This document shows, one piece after another, positions 7,690 through 16,346 of a stretch of 64,000 bases of DNA. The DNA comes from PALSA-1444 sp964291045. Its GTDB lineage: Bacteria; Chlamydiota; Chlamydiia; Chlamydiales; Rhabdochlamydiaceae. Location of the stretch: assembly GCF_964291045.1 (NCBI RefSeq), contig NZ_OZ197277.1, forward strand, positions 496,001-560,000, read 5' to 3'. Every line of letters starts with the position of its first letter. Positions within the stretch are counted from its first letter, which is position 1. The notes under the pieces are model-generated. The model saw only the letters and a program-made list of their open reading frames with translations. It did not search any database and was not told where the DNA came from. Both the position numbers and the translations under genes were made by a program.

Positions 7690-9000
7690 CTACTTTTCAT
7701 CTCTTTTGATATCAGAGAGATCAATCCACTCTTTAATCTCTGGATCATCCCATATGGAAGGAGAAGTACGCTCCTCTAAGAGGATATCTTGCGTATCCTC
7801 AAGATCGTTATGCATTAAATAACTCCACGAATCGATGAAGGAAAACCCCTTTAGTTCACTTAAGCCCGGATTGACAATGATAGGTTCATTGGGGTGAATA
7901 TTTGTCAGTAGCGGTTTTTGATGAGGTGTTTGAGCGGGTATGTAGAGATCGTTAAGATGAAGAGCAGATCCTGCACTTGCAATCATTTGATTCTCTTTTA
8001 AAATGATCCCTTCATCCATTCCTTTCGCTGTTTTATCTCCGGGATAGATATAAATAATATCTCCCACTTGAGACTGTTTTTCAGCCTCTTTTAAGGAATG
8101 AAAAGGAGCTGAAAAGGTTCCCTTGCTCTCCGTTCTCGCTTGGTTATTTACAAAGAGAAAATTCACAGGTGATTCGAGTAAACTATTTAAGGACACTTTT
8201 GTTCTTTTCTCTGTGTAAATAGGAATGATTTCTTGCCGGTAGATGGGAAGGGGCTTAAGTATTTTCTCACTGGAAGGCACCTGTTTTTTTCCTAAAGGAA
8301 TCGATAAGCTAAGATACCCCCCTAAACGGGTGTGAAAGATAGGATCGTAGGTGATCTCTGATCCCATATGACAATAGGAGGTGAGCTCTAAATCAAAACG
8401 AGCTTTTACGCCGATACCATAGCCTGAGTAAATGGCATTGCTCTCTTCTTGAAAGAGATAGTAGGCACCTGTTGCGACATAAAGCTTTTGACTAAGCCTC
8501 TTGCCCATTTCTCCATCAATAGAAGGAAGCGAGGCGCTTAACCTTTGCTCAATGATAGCTTGATATCCATCAAATGATTCAAAAAATTTCTCTTGAAATT
8601 TCTGATTTCTTCCAAACGGTAAATAGCCATTACACCGAAGATCAAAAGATTTTCCTAGCCACTCTAATCCTCCTGAGAGTTGCTGAGCAAAAAAGATGGA
8701 ATAGTTCCGAAAATCATAGAAAATATTCACGCCTATTTGAGAAGAGTCTTCAAAAAGAGAGTGTCTAAGCCCCATGCCTAAATTTCCAGCTGTATGGCCG
8801 TTATTAAAAAGATGCGCTCTTAGATTACATAATGTGGTAAGAGGCTCTTTGTCATAGGAAAAAAGGTAATCAAGTGTAGAATATCCGGTATCATAACCCA
8901 CTCCTTCAGATTCTCTATGCCGCATAGAAAGAGTAGAAGACGAGGAACATTCAAGAGAAGAGAGGAGGAAAAAGCCTGTACATAGGCATAACAGTTTCAT
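7690..9000 (-). CDS. Inverse-autotransporter-like beta-barrel protein
   Basis: 436 aa with an N-terminal signal peptide (about 1-20, MKLLCLCTGFFLLSSLEC). Residues about 60-235 match the pattern of the intimin/invasin-type inverse autotransporter beta-domain: NLGMGLRH, IGVNIFYDFRN, GLEWLGKSFDLRCNGYLPFG and later barrel strands such as GYLSLSIPLG. The C-terminal 180 residues contain NNQARTESKGTFSAPFHSL and VGDIIYIYPGD, which resemble the first coils of a pectin-lyase-like beta-helix. Predicted outer-membrane protein with a short surface or periplasmic passenger; possible adhesin. Cys18 does not sit in a convincing lipobox. It is convergent with the preceding gene and followed upstream by the OTU-like gene on the same strand, 109 bases apart. 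Confidence 0.65.
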   Translation of the reverse strand: MKLLCLCTGFFLLSSLECSSSSTLSMRHRESEGVGYDTGYSTLDYLFSYDKEPLTTLCNLRAHLFNNGHTAGNLGMGLRHSLFEDSSQIGVNIFYDFRNYSIFFAQQLSGGLEWLGKSFDLRCNGYLPFGRNQKFQEKFFESFDGYQAIIEQRLSASLPSIDGEMGKRLSQKLYVATGAYYLFQEESNAIYSGYGIGVKARFDLELTSYCHMGSEITYDPIFHTRLGGYLSLSIPLGKKQVPSSEKILKPLPIYRQEIIPIYTEKRTKVSLNSLLESPVNFLFVNNQARTESKGTFSAPFHSLKEAEKQSQVGDIIYIYPGDKTAKGMDEGIILKENQMIASAGSALHLNDLYIPAQTPHQKPLLTNIHPNEPIIVNPGLSELKGFSFIDSWSYLMHNDLEDTQDILLEERTSPSIWDDPEIKEWIDLSDIKRDEK

Positions 9001-9109
9001 AAATTGCTTCTACCATTTTTATGACGAGAAACACAACTGATTTAAAAATATTGTATATTTTTCCTTAAAAAAAGAGATAGTATTTGCTAAAAAGAGATTA
9101 TACGCATTT

Positions 9110-10882
9110 TTAGAGGAAAAACGAGCCAAGTTTTTTGGGCTTTAAGATCTGAAAATGATTGAAGGTGTCTAGGAGATAGTGAGGGGCGCCGGGTAATGTT
9201 TCCCCGTAAATCACAGAAGGCTTAACGTGTTTATTTTCATGAAGGGTAAATGTTGCTGCATTTTGTTTATAAATATAAATAGGTGATTGAAGAAGCTCAG
9301 ACATCGCAGCATATTCAGGCTCCATTAGCTCAGCTGATGCATCTTGAGTAATTCTTTGGCACCTAGAGTAAATCGCACTTAGCTTGTTAGATAACGTATG
9401 ATCTTCTGCAATTGCCCAGTGAAGAAGCTGTAAGGAGAGCTTTTTATCAGTCGTCAGGTCGTTAAAATCGGTGATCACTTCCACATAGTTAACATAAGTA
9501 GAGGCGTTTTTTTGGATGTATTCTGCGATCTGTTTCCGTTTATCTAAAATGGTACTACACCTTAGGGAGAGTTGATTTTCAAGCTCAGGAAATAGCGCTA
9601 CTAGAAAGCAATTGCCGGGGAAAATCCAAGGGTCAGAAATATGAAATTCTTTTTCAATAAAAAGCCTATAATGCGATCCATCTAGATCATTTTTAATGGA
9701 AGATCGTCTAGATGAAATGAGTTCTGGAGTGACGCTTTTGGGCCGTGTTAGAGTATCTAATTGCTTGAGAAAGGCAGCGCAAAAAGGGTAATAATACTCT
9801 TTTTCTATCCACCTAGCAAAAGGGGCAAAATCAGGGCAGTCTTCCAGATCTTGCTCGGGAAACTCTTGCAAAAATTTTGCGATATGGAGCGGTTCATTTG
9901 TAATCATAGGGTCGTCTAAATAGTTTGTACTACTTAAGGGATTAGGAGTGAGTGATGATATCCATTTAAACTCGGAAAGATTAAGCGGTTCACAGTCAGC
10001 TCTAGGGGAAAAATCTAGCTGGTGATGAAAAAGATGAAGATAAGTTCCACTTACTCTAGCCGTTGAGAGAAGAGATACAATCAGCTGTTTACAAAGTTCT
10101 TTAGAAACATCAGAGTCATAGAGCGCTTCAATATCATGAGAGTGGATGAGCTTTTTAAGAATAAGAGGCTCTAAAGAGGCATAAAGGACCTTTTCAATAG
10201 AGATGAACGGCTCTTGAGTGGGAATAGGGTAACGACCAAATAGAGCAAAAGAGAGGCTGTAGAGCTCTGTTATGATCTGATAGAGATGATCATCAAGCTG
10301 CGTATCTTGATTGGAGAGGCATACATCAATGATTTGAGAAAGATCGTGATCACTGAGTTCAAGAAGAGCTCTTTTAAAAGAGAGGAAATCTCCTTGATGA
10401 TGCTGATCATTTACCGCATCGTGACGAAATAGAGACTCTCCATTTTTTAACAAGATCTTTAAAGAGTTATAACATCTATCTCGGCTTCTTTCCCATGTAA
10501 CATAAGGGTAACACCCTTCTGCAATGTAGCTTTGCTTAAAGAGAACAAGGGTTGTTAGAGTTCTAAGCGTTTGTTCATCAGCCTGAGGATAGTATTTTTG
10601 CACTGCCAAATAGTTTTGATAGATTAAAGAGGGAAGGTTTTTTATTTCAACCTGAGATAAAGCTTTTTTAACATTACTTATCACCAGATTTTGCTGAGAA
10701 GTTGAGGGAGGAGTGACTGAAGGAGGCTTTTGAAATAGTTTTTTTATGATAGGAAAAAGAGCTATACCAATCAAAGGGAGAGCAATCAGAGATATCTTTT
10801 GCCAGGTTGAGAGTCTTTTATGCATCTGGGAAAGCGAAGTAAAAGAGTGACTCCTTAAAGAGGAAAATATTTGGGAAATCAT
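9110..10882 (-). CDS. Membrane-anchored protein with OTU-like cysteine protease C-terminus
   Basis: 590 aa. A hydrophobic segment at about 29-46 follows a Ser-rich N-terminus; the middle (60-400) is not recognised. The last 170 residues follow the order of an OTU deubiquitinase domain: a nucleophile block PGNCFLVAL with Cys425, then helices, a LMEPEYAAMSELLQSPIYIY block comparable to the usual acidic-helix-plus-strand before the active-site loop, and a final YLLDTFNHFQIL block with His576. The classical DGNC motif is PGNC here, so the Asp is absent at that position. ChlaOTU of Chlamydia is a known secreted enzyme of this family. A role as a host-directed protease is inference; the fold itself needs a profile or structure comparison. 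Confidence 0.55.
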   Translation of the reverse strand: MISQIFSSLRSHSFTSLSQMHKRLSTWQKISLIALPLIGIALFPIIKKLFQKPPSVTPPSTSQQNLVISNVKKALSQVEIKNLPSLIYQNYLAVQKYYPQADEQTLRTLTTLVLFKQSYIAEGCYPYVTWERSRDRCYNSLKILLKNGESLFRHDAVNDQHHQGDFLSFKRALLELSDHDLSQIIDVCLSNQDTQLDDHLYQIITELYSLSFALFGRYPIPTQEPFISIEKVLYASLEPLILKKLIHSHDIEALYDSDVSKELCKQLIVSLLSTARVSGTYLHLFHHQLDFSPRADCEPLNLSEFKWISSLTPNPLSSTNYLDDPMITNEPLHIAKFLQEFPEQDLEDCPDFAPFARWIEKEYYYPFCAAFLKQLDTLTRPKSVTPELISSRRSSIKNDLDGSHYRLFIEKEFHISDPWIFPGNCFLVALFPELENQLSLRCSTILDKRKQIAEYIQKNASTYVNYVEVITDFNDLTTDKKLSLQLLHWAIAEDHTLSNKLSAIYSRCQRITQDASAELMEPEYAAMSELLQSPIYIYKQNAATFTLHENKHVKPSVIYGETLPGAPHYLLDTFNHFQILKPKKLGSFFL

Positions 10883-11355
10883 GGCCTAGCCTAGCTTTTT
10901 TCTTGAATCATGTTTTTATAAAGATCTAATAGCTTGATTTTAGCATTTAGTCCAGTTTATTTCTTTTAAAAAGTAATTATAAATGATCATCATCAATGAA
11001 CTGTTTATTGAGAAGTTAAGCATTTGTAACCCAAATTATGGTCCTCAAGACTAAGTGAAAAAATCGGGATAATTTTGCTTTTTATTACGCATTTAAATAA
11101 GGGAAATTTGATGATAAATCTTTGAAAATCAGTGCGTTAATGGAATACATAAATCAAGAGACTACTTTTCATGACTCAGAGTAGAGATTTTCTTTTTTTC
11201 TTTACAAGATCTGTTAAATGGAGAAATATCTTACTTAAATAAAACCTCTAATCCGATGAGGTTCTAGCTTCAGTAGCGTTCAGTATAAACGACCTTTTTA
11301 AATAGAAAATTAAGGTCCACACTAAGAGGCGGTATTGTGAAAATAGTGGAGCGTA
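10883..11355. other. 473-base intergenic region without recognised gene
   Basis: AT-rich region between the divergent OTU-like gene and the next plus-strand ORF. No ORF longer than about 15 codons with a ribosome site, no clear terminator and no RNA gene seen. It probably holds the promoters of both directions, which I could not place with confidence. Confidence 0.5.
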
Positions 11356-11757
11356 ATGGATGGAGGCTACTTCTTGCCAAACTTTAATCAAAAAGCTCAA
11401 TTAGAGTTTTTACTGCAAAAACAGCCAGCTCTTTATGGATGGAGAAATGCATACTCTAAATCTCTCCAAAAGACAACACTTACTCTCTTCAAAGATTATG
11501 AGTTAAGCTGCTTAATTTATCTATTTAAAGGCTCTTATAGAGAAAGTCTAAACTTGACAAGACATTCATCTTCTTTCATTCAAGATAGAGGTAAAAAGCT
11601 ACTGACTTTTCAGGATCAAATTTTAAAAAACTCTCGTTTTTTCACAAGGAAAGTGAAGAAATCATCAACGCTATGGGGTGATGATAGCAATAGAGACATG
11701 AGAGATAGCTTTAAGTTCCCTATAGCATTAAACCCAAGGACCTGCATTTGTAGTTAA
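11356..11757 (+). CDS. Doubtful hypothetical ORF before the large GTPase
   Basis: 133 codons, basic and Ser/Thr-rich, no motif recognised. ATG 11356 has a GGAG four bases upstream. It ends 35 bases before the GTPase gene. The composition does not look strongly coding (many Lys, Ser, Phe and no obvious secondary-structure pattern), so it may be a chance ORF in the GTPase leader or a decayed gene. Confidence 0.25.
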   Translation: MDGGYFLPNFNQKAQLEFLLQKQPALYGWRNAYSKSLQKTTLTLFKDYELSCLIYLFKGSYRESLNLTRHSSSFIQDRGKKLLTFQDQILKNSRFFTRKVKKSSTLWGDDSNRDMRDSFKFPIALNPRTCICS

Positions 11758-11792
11758 AACATAGAGAGATCAATCAAGATCAGGAGGATTTT

Positions 11793-14700
11793 ATGTCACG
11801 TACAGTTGAAAGCCCAGCCTATACTCAAGCTCTTCAAACGCTTGAGGGTAAACTTCAAGCCTCATTAGAGAGCTTGGAAATGAAAAAAGTGATCAATTAC
11901 CTAGCCACACTGCAATCGGCAGATTTATCTAATCCCTTTAAAGCTTTTCCAGTAGATCCTCAGCAAAATATTCACGTGAAAAATTTCATTGAGGAGATTG
12001 ATCAATTAGCGAAAAATATTTTTAAGATGGCAGGTACACTTGCAGATGGAGCAGACCTTCAAGGGCAAAAGGTGTGTCAAGATTTACATAGAATATCTTA
12101 TTCACTCTCTTATAGACACTACCAAATTGCATTTGATCGTTGCAAAAATCATATAGCGAATTTGAGAAATCCCTATTTAAAAAGGGATATCTTAAAAAAA
12201 CTTCAAGAGTGTGAATTGACAAGCAATACTAATGAAAATGTGCGGGCATTTTCCTCTCTTTTATCCCTAACTTTACCAGAAGAAACAAGACGCTATTTAC
12301 AGCAGTTTTCAGAAGATATTTCTCATTTTCTTTTCCATCCTTTCGCTAAAGAAGAAGACCATATTCTTAAAGTAAAAAAAGATATTACACAAATCATAGA
12401 AGCTGAATATCAAGAAAAAATCAGTACATGGGATGCATACAATTTATTTTTCAATCTTTTGCAAATCAAGATGTTAGGGAATGAAGCGGTTGAAAAAATC
12501 CACGCGTTGATTAATTCGGGAAATATTGACACTTTTAAAAGAGAAATAGAAGGGATACTTAAAGAAAATAGTATTGATAAAAATGAGCTAGAAAAAGAGA
12601 TCAAGAAAACAAATTACCATAATATTGTCTCACTTCTCTCTCAGCTCATTAAGCAAAAACCGCTACAGAAAGAAGGGCTAGGAACTTACTGGAGTAAGCC
12701 TGCAGGATTTTTCTGCCCAAAAACATTGTATCTAACTGATCCTGAATCTTTAGAAACGCATAGCGGGACTATTTTAACCGCAAGAAAAACCCCAGCAGGA
12801 GGATGGCTTTTTGGACTGCATGATGGATCAGAGGTTCAGATTGAGGAAGATTATACAACTACCATTACTCAAAAGCATCGATACAAATTTTGGATGGCAC
12901 TTATCAACCATACAATCAAAAAAGGAGATATGATCACATTAGAACAAGCTTCTGATAGACAAATGGGAGAGTGGCTATGCCCAGGGGACTATACAATTGC
13001 AAATATTCAGGAATTTCCTTCAAGTCTTGGGAAAGATCCTTATGTGGAAGTGCAACTCTTAGATACAGCAAGTCGTGAACTCATATACACCCTTCGTAGC
13101 TATTATCATGTAAAAGATCAGATGAGATATGATCACGGCATTTTGATTTATGGAACAAAAGATGGACGTTTCAGTCAATTATGGAAAAAATCCGTACCTA
13201 CTGCCTATTTTAACGCAACCCATACAGCTATTCGCTCTCAAGTAAAGCACATTTTAGGTGTTAAAGAGAGCAATATTGATGATCAAATTATTATTAAAGA
13301 TGAGCGGGATGAAAATAAAATTAAGCTGGCCCATTTAGAAGCTATTAAAAAGCAACAAGATGTCATCCGGGCAGAATTTCTTAAACCCGAAGGGTTGCAA
13401 CTGCTGAACCTTTTACTGGATCACCTGGTCAGTCATCAGATGAAAACTATTGGAGAGAAAGGGATGCAAGATCTCGCTTCTCAAAGGCCAGATCTTAATG
13501 AGTTTTTAAATGATATGTCTAAGCAGTATAGTAAACACCTAAGTATTCAATGCTCTCCTGAAAAAATTTTAAAAAGAGTCGTTAAAGAAGCCAACTACGC
13601 ACTTCTTGTTGATAAAAACCAAAGTGTAGTTGTTTCTAAGACCATGAAACTCCTGAAAGATGCGTATAAACACCTAGATAAGATCAAAGATCAAAATGTC
13701 GTTTTCTTCTTAGGAAATACAGGAGCCGGTAAGAGCGCAGCCATTAGTTACTTTCTTGGCGCAGAAATGGAAGTGTTTATTAATCATGTTGGAGATGAAG
13801 TCATTCGGATCAAAGAGAGCCAAGAGGAAGATGAACCACTCATGGATTATCCAACCATTGGGCAGTCACTAGGAGAATCAGAAACACTCTATGCCAAGGG
13901 ATATCCTGCAAAAAATAGAGATTATGTCTTAGGGGATTGTCCTGGATTTAATGATACAAGGGGGGGGGACTTTGAGCTTTGCACAAACCTAAGCATTGAT
14001 CAAGCCATTGATCAATCAAAATCGGTTAGATCCATTGTCATTACAGTGCCTATCCATGCATTTTTAGTGGATAGAGCCAACGCGCTCATTGAGCTTGTTG
14101 AAACGATTCGAGAAAAATTTACAGATGCTTTTGACCCCGCAAAAGCCAAGATTAATTCTAATTTTTTCTTATTGATTACAAAAAAAAATCAAGTCGGAGA
14201 GGAAGTTGTTAAAAATATCCGGAATGGCAACCGGATTAAAGAGCTTTGGAATGAGTCAGATAAAAGGCTGGATAGTTTAATGAAAGAGAGTCAAGCAGGG
14301 GGCTGTGTTGATGAATTTGAATTAAAAAGTATTCAGCGGAGAAAAGATATTTGGCATGCATTAAGGCTCATGCATGACAAGGGGCAGATTGATCTTCTCG
14401 ATGTAGAAGATACGTTTGAGAGAGATCAATTACTCCATAAATATACCACAGCTCCAACTGCTCAAGTTGATAAAGGGCGGTATGTCAAGGCGATGCAAAG
14501 TCAAGATATGCAGATGAAAATGGGAAAATATATCGAAATGTCCACACATACATGGACTCATTTGATTCTTAAGCCGTATCTTAATACCCTTCCTGGAGTG
14601 ATTCAAAAATTTCATGAAGAACTTTATATGAAAGAAGAGAAAGTTACCCTTTTAGAGGAGGCGAAAAAAGAAAGAGGAATCAGAATTCATCAACTGATAG

Positions 14701-16049
14701 AAATGGAAAAAAAACTTGCGCATTTAATTGATCAATTAGAGACAGCTAAAGAGAATGGCTCTTCTTTAGAAGATTCTATGCTACAAGAAGAGCTGGAATC
14801 AAAACTTCAGCTCATTAATGATCAAAATGCGTTACAAATTGAAGGCCAGCACGCAAAGGTTGCTCAAAACCTTATAACTAAACAAGAAGAGTTAGAGGGA
14901 ATTAAAAAAGAAATTAACCATGTTGAATCTTTAATTGCTGCAAAAAAATATCAGGTAGAAGTATTACAAAAAGAGATTGTGAACTTATCACACGGGTCTA
15001 TTACAAAGGCATTATGGGAAACTTCCTATGTCTGGGGCCAAACATTGAATCTAGTTTCTTATGTCAGCGAAGCTGTAAAACAAAGAGCTTTTAATGAGAT
15101 ACGGCATTCTTTACCAGGAGAAGTGACAGAATATCCTGTGACAAATACCACTGATTATAGAGGAAGAATGGGTGAAATTGCATTAATTGAAAAAGAGTAC
15201 CGTGTAGTTCCTAAAGATGCATCTATGCAAGCTGATTTTATGAAGGCATTAGCCCCTGTTGGGAGCTCTTTAACAGCAAGTGGAGGCAAATTTACAGCGG
15301 TTGTTGAAGGAAATAAGTTTAGTATAGATTTAGGGCGAAGAGTGTCTCCCGATGGAAAAAAAATGATCTATAGCTTTAAGACAGAGTGGGATGGAATAAC
15401 TCTACCGTGGATTAAAATTACGCATACTATTCCAAATGCCGATTTTCATGAAGCTGCGATTACAAATAAAGAGAGTGAGATAGGGGCCTTAACTCGAGAG
15501 ATTGAGGAAAAGCAAAAAGTATTACATGGAAATAAAGCTCGAGGCATCAATTTATTTATGATAGGAGCCAGAGGGATGATTGATAAGAAAGATCATCTAA
15601 TTACTCAAATTACTATTTTAGAAAAAGAAGAGCAAACCTTAAGTCAGGAGAAGGCACGTGCTAAGAATGTCATTACAAGCTCAATTGAAGAAATTCAAAG
15701 AGCTAAGCAAGAAGAACTAGAGTCAAAAATTCAAGAAAGAGAACGTGAAGAGAGTTCTAAAGCCATTGAAATAGAAATGAGTCATATTCAACATGAAATA
15801 GAAGATATTGAGAACAATATCAGGATGAAGGAAAAAGAGAAGAGAAATTTTGCAATCATTGTGAAGAGTCAAGGAGAAACTGCTAAGCTTCTCCGGGAAT
15901 TTTCTAATTTAATATCTCATAAAAAGATATTATCTGAAAATAAAGAGAGCCTTGTAACTGCATGTGAGGAGTTCAAGGTACTTTATGATCAAAATATTCA
16001 TCATTTAGAATCAGAGTGGAAGAAAGATCTCAATTTTTCTTCAACTTGA
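11793..16049 (+). CDS. Very large P-loop GTPase with long coiled coils
   Basis: 1418 aa from ATG 11793 with a strong AGGAGG ribosome site. Residues 1-630 are mostly helical and unrecognised. A G domain follows: G1 GNTGAGKS at 641-648, G3 DCPG at 715-718 and a G4-like TKKN at 796-799 (canonical is N/TKxD). Long Glu/Lys/Gln-rich coiled coils lie near 945-1070 and 1220-1400, with a short beta-rich segment (1095-1200) between. No membrane segment or signal peptide is evident. The architecture recalls dynamin-like, GIMAP/AIG1-like or septin-like GTPases with coiled-coil effectors, but I cannot assign a family. The neighbours suggest an accessory block. A strong terminator follows the stop, so it is transcribed alone or with the doubtful ORF before it. 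Confidence 0.7.
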   Translation: MSRTVESPAYTQALQTLEGKLQASLESLEMKKVINYLATLQSADLSNPFKAFPVDPQQNIHVKNFIEEIDQLAKNIFKMAGTLADGADLQGQKVCQDLHRISYSLSYRHYQIAFDRCKNHIANLRNPYLKRDILKKLQECELTSNTNENVRAFSSLLSLTLPEETRRYLQQFSEDISHFLFHPFAKEEDHILKVKKDITQIIEAEYQEKISTWDAYNLFFNLLQIKMLGNEAVEKIHALINSGNIDTFKREIEGILKENSIDKNELEKEIKKTNYHNIVSLLSQLIKQKPLQKEGLGTYWSKPAGFFCPKTLYLTDPESLETHSGTILTARKTPAGGWLFGLHDGSEVQIEEDYTTTITQKHRYKFWMALINHTIKKGDMITLEQASDRQMGEWLCPGDYTIANIQEFPSSLGKDPYVEVQLLDTASRELIYTLRSYYHVKDQMRYDHGILIYGTKDGRFSQLWKKSVPTAYFNATHTAIRSQVKHILGVKESNIDDQIIIKDERDENKIKLAHLEAIKKQQDVIRAEFLKPEGLQLLNLLLDHLVSHQMKTIGEKGMQDLASQRPDLNEFLNDMSKQYSKHLSIQCSPEKILKRVVKEANYALLVDKNQSVVVSKTMKLLKDAYKHLDKIKDQNVVFFLGNTGAGKSAAISYFLGAEMEVFINHVGDEVIRIKESQEEDEPLMDYPTIGQSLGESETLYAKGYPAKNRDYVLGDCPGFNDTRGGDFELCTNLSIDQAIDQSKSVRSIVITVPIHAFLVDRANALIELVETIREKFTDAFDPAKAKINSNFFLLITKKNQVGEEVVKNIRNGNRIKELWNESDKRLDSLMKESQAGGCVDEFELKSIQRRKDIWHALRLMHDKGQIDLLDVEDTFERDQLLHKYTTAPTAQVDKGRYVKAMQSQDMQMKMGKYIEMSTHTWTHLILKPYLNTLPGVIQKFHEELYMKEEKVTLLEEAKKERGIRIHQLIEMEKKLAHLIDQLETAKENGSSLEDSMLQEELESKLQLINDQNALQIEGQHAKVAQNLITKQEELEGIKKEINHVESLIAAKKYQVEVLQKEIVNLSHGSITKALWETSYVWGQTLNLVSYVSEAVKQRAFNEIRHSLPGEVTEYPVTNTTDYRGRMGEIALIEKEYRVVPKDASMQADFMKALAPVGSSLTASGGKFTAVVEGNKFSIDLGRRVSPDGKKMIYSFKTEWDGITLPWIKITHTIPNADFHEAAITNKESEIGALTREIEEKQKVLHGNKARGINLFMIGARGMIDKKDHLITQITILEKEEQTLSQEKARAKNVITSSIEEIQRAKQEELESKIQEREREESSKAIEIEMSHIQHEIEDIENNIRMKEKEKRNFAIIVKSQGETAKLLREFSNLISHKKILSENKESLVTACEEFKVLYDQNIHHLESEWKKDLNFSST

Positions 16050-16067
16050 TTTAAGTAAAATAATATA

Positions 16068-16111
16068 GGGGATAAAAGGAGATGATCATCTCTTTTTATC
16101 CCCATTTTTTT
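16068..16111 (+). terminator. Terminator of the large GTPase gene
   Basis: 18-bp stem (16068-16085 with 16086-16103) with one G-T wobble, followed by a run of seven T. It begins 18 bases after the stop. Confidence 0.92.
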
Positions 16112-16271
16112 ATGTCTTATGATAACCAAGTTTGTGATGAGCTGTGAAAAAATAGTGACTAGAGCAAGGGTATACCTTGACTAACAGATTAAATTAATGC
16201 CAAGCAGAAAAGTATTTAAACAAAGAGACATGAGCTAAGAAGGCTCATATAATTTTTTAAAGAAATTGTTG

Positions 16272-16318
16272 TAAAAAAATTCAATGACCTCATCTATTTA
16301 AAAATAAAAGAGGCCATT
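16272..16318 (-). terminator. Terminator of the rRNA methyltransferase gene
   Basis: On the minus strand aatggcctc pairs with gaggtcatt (one G-U pair), followed by gaattttttt. It lies just past the stop at 16347. The stretch 16112-16271 holds no gene that I can see. Confidence 0.7.
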
Positions 16319-16346
16319 GAAAGGAACTTAAGCTATTAGCAAGAGA

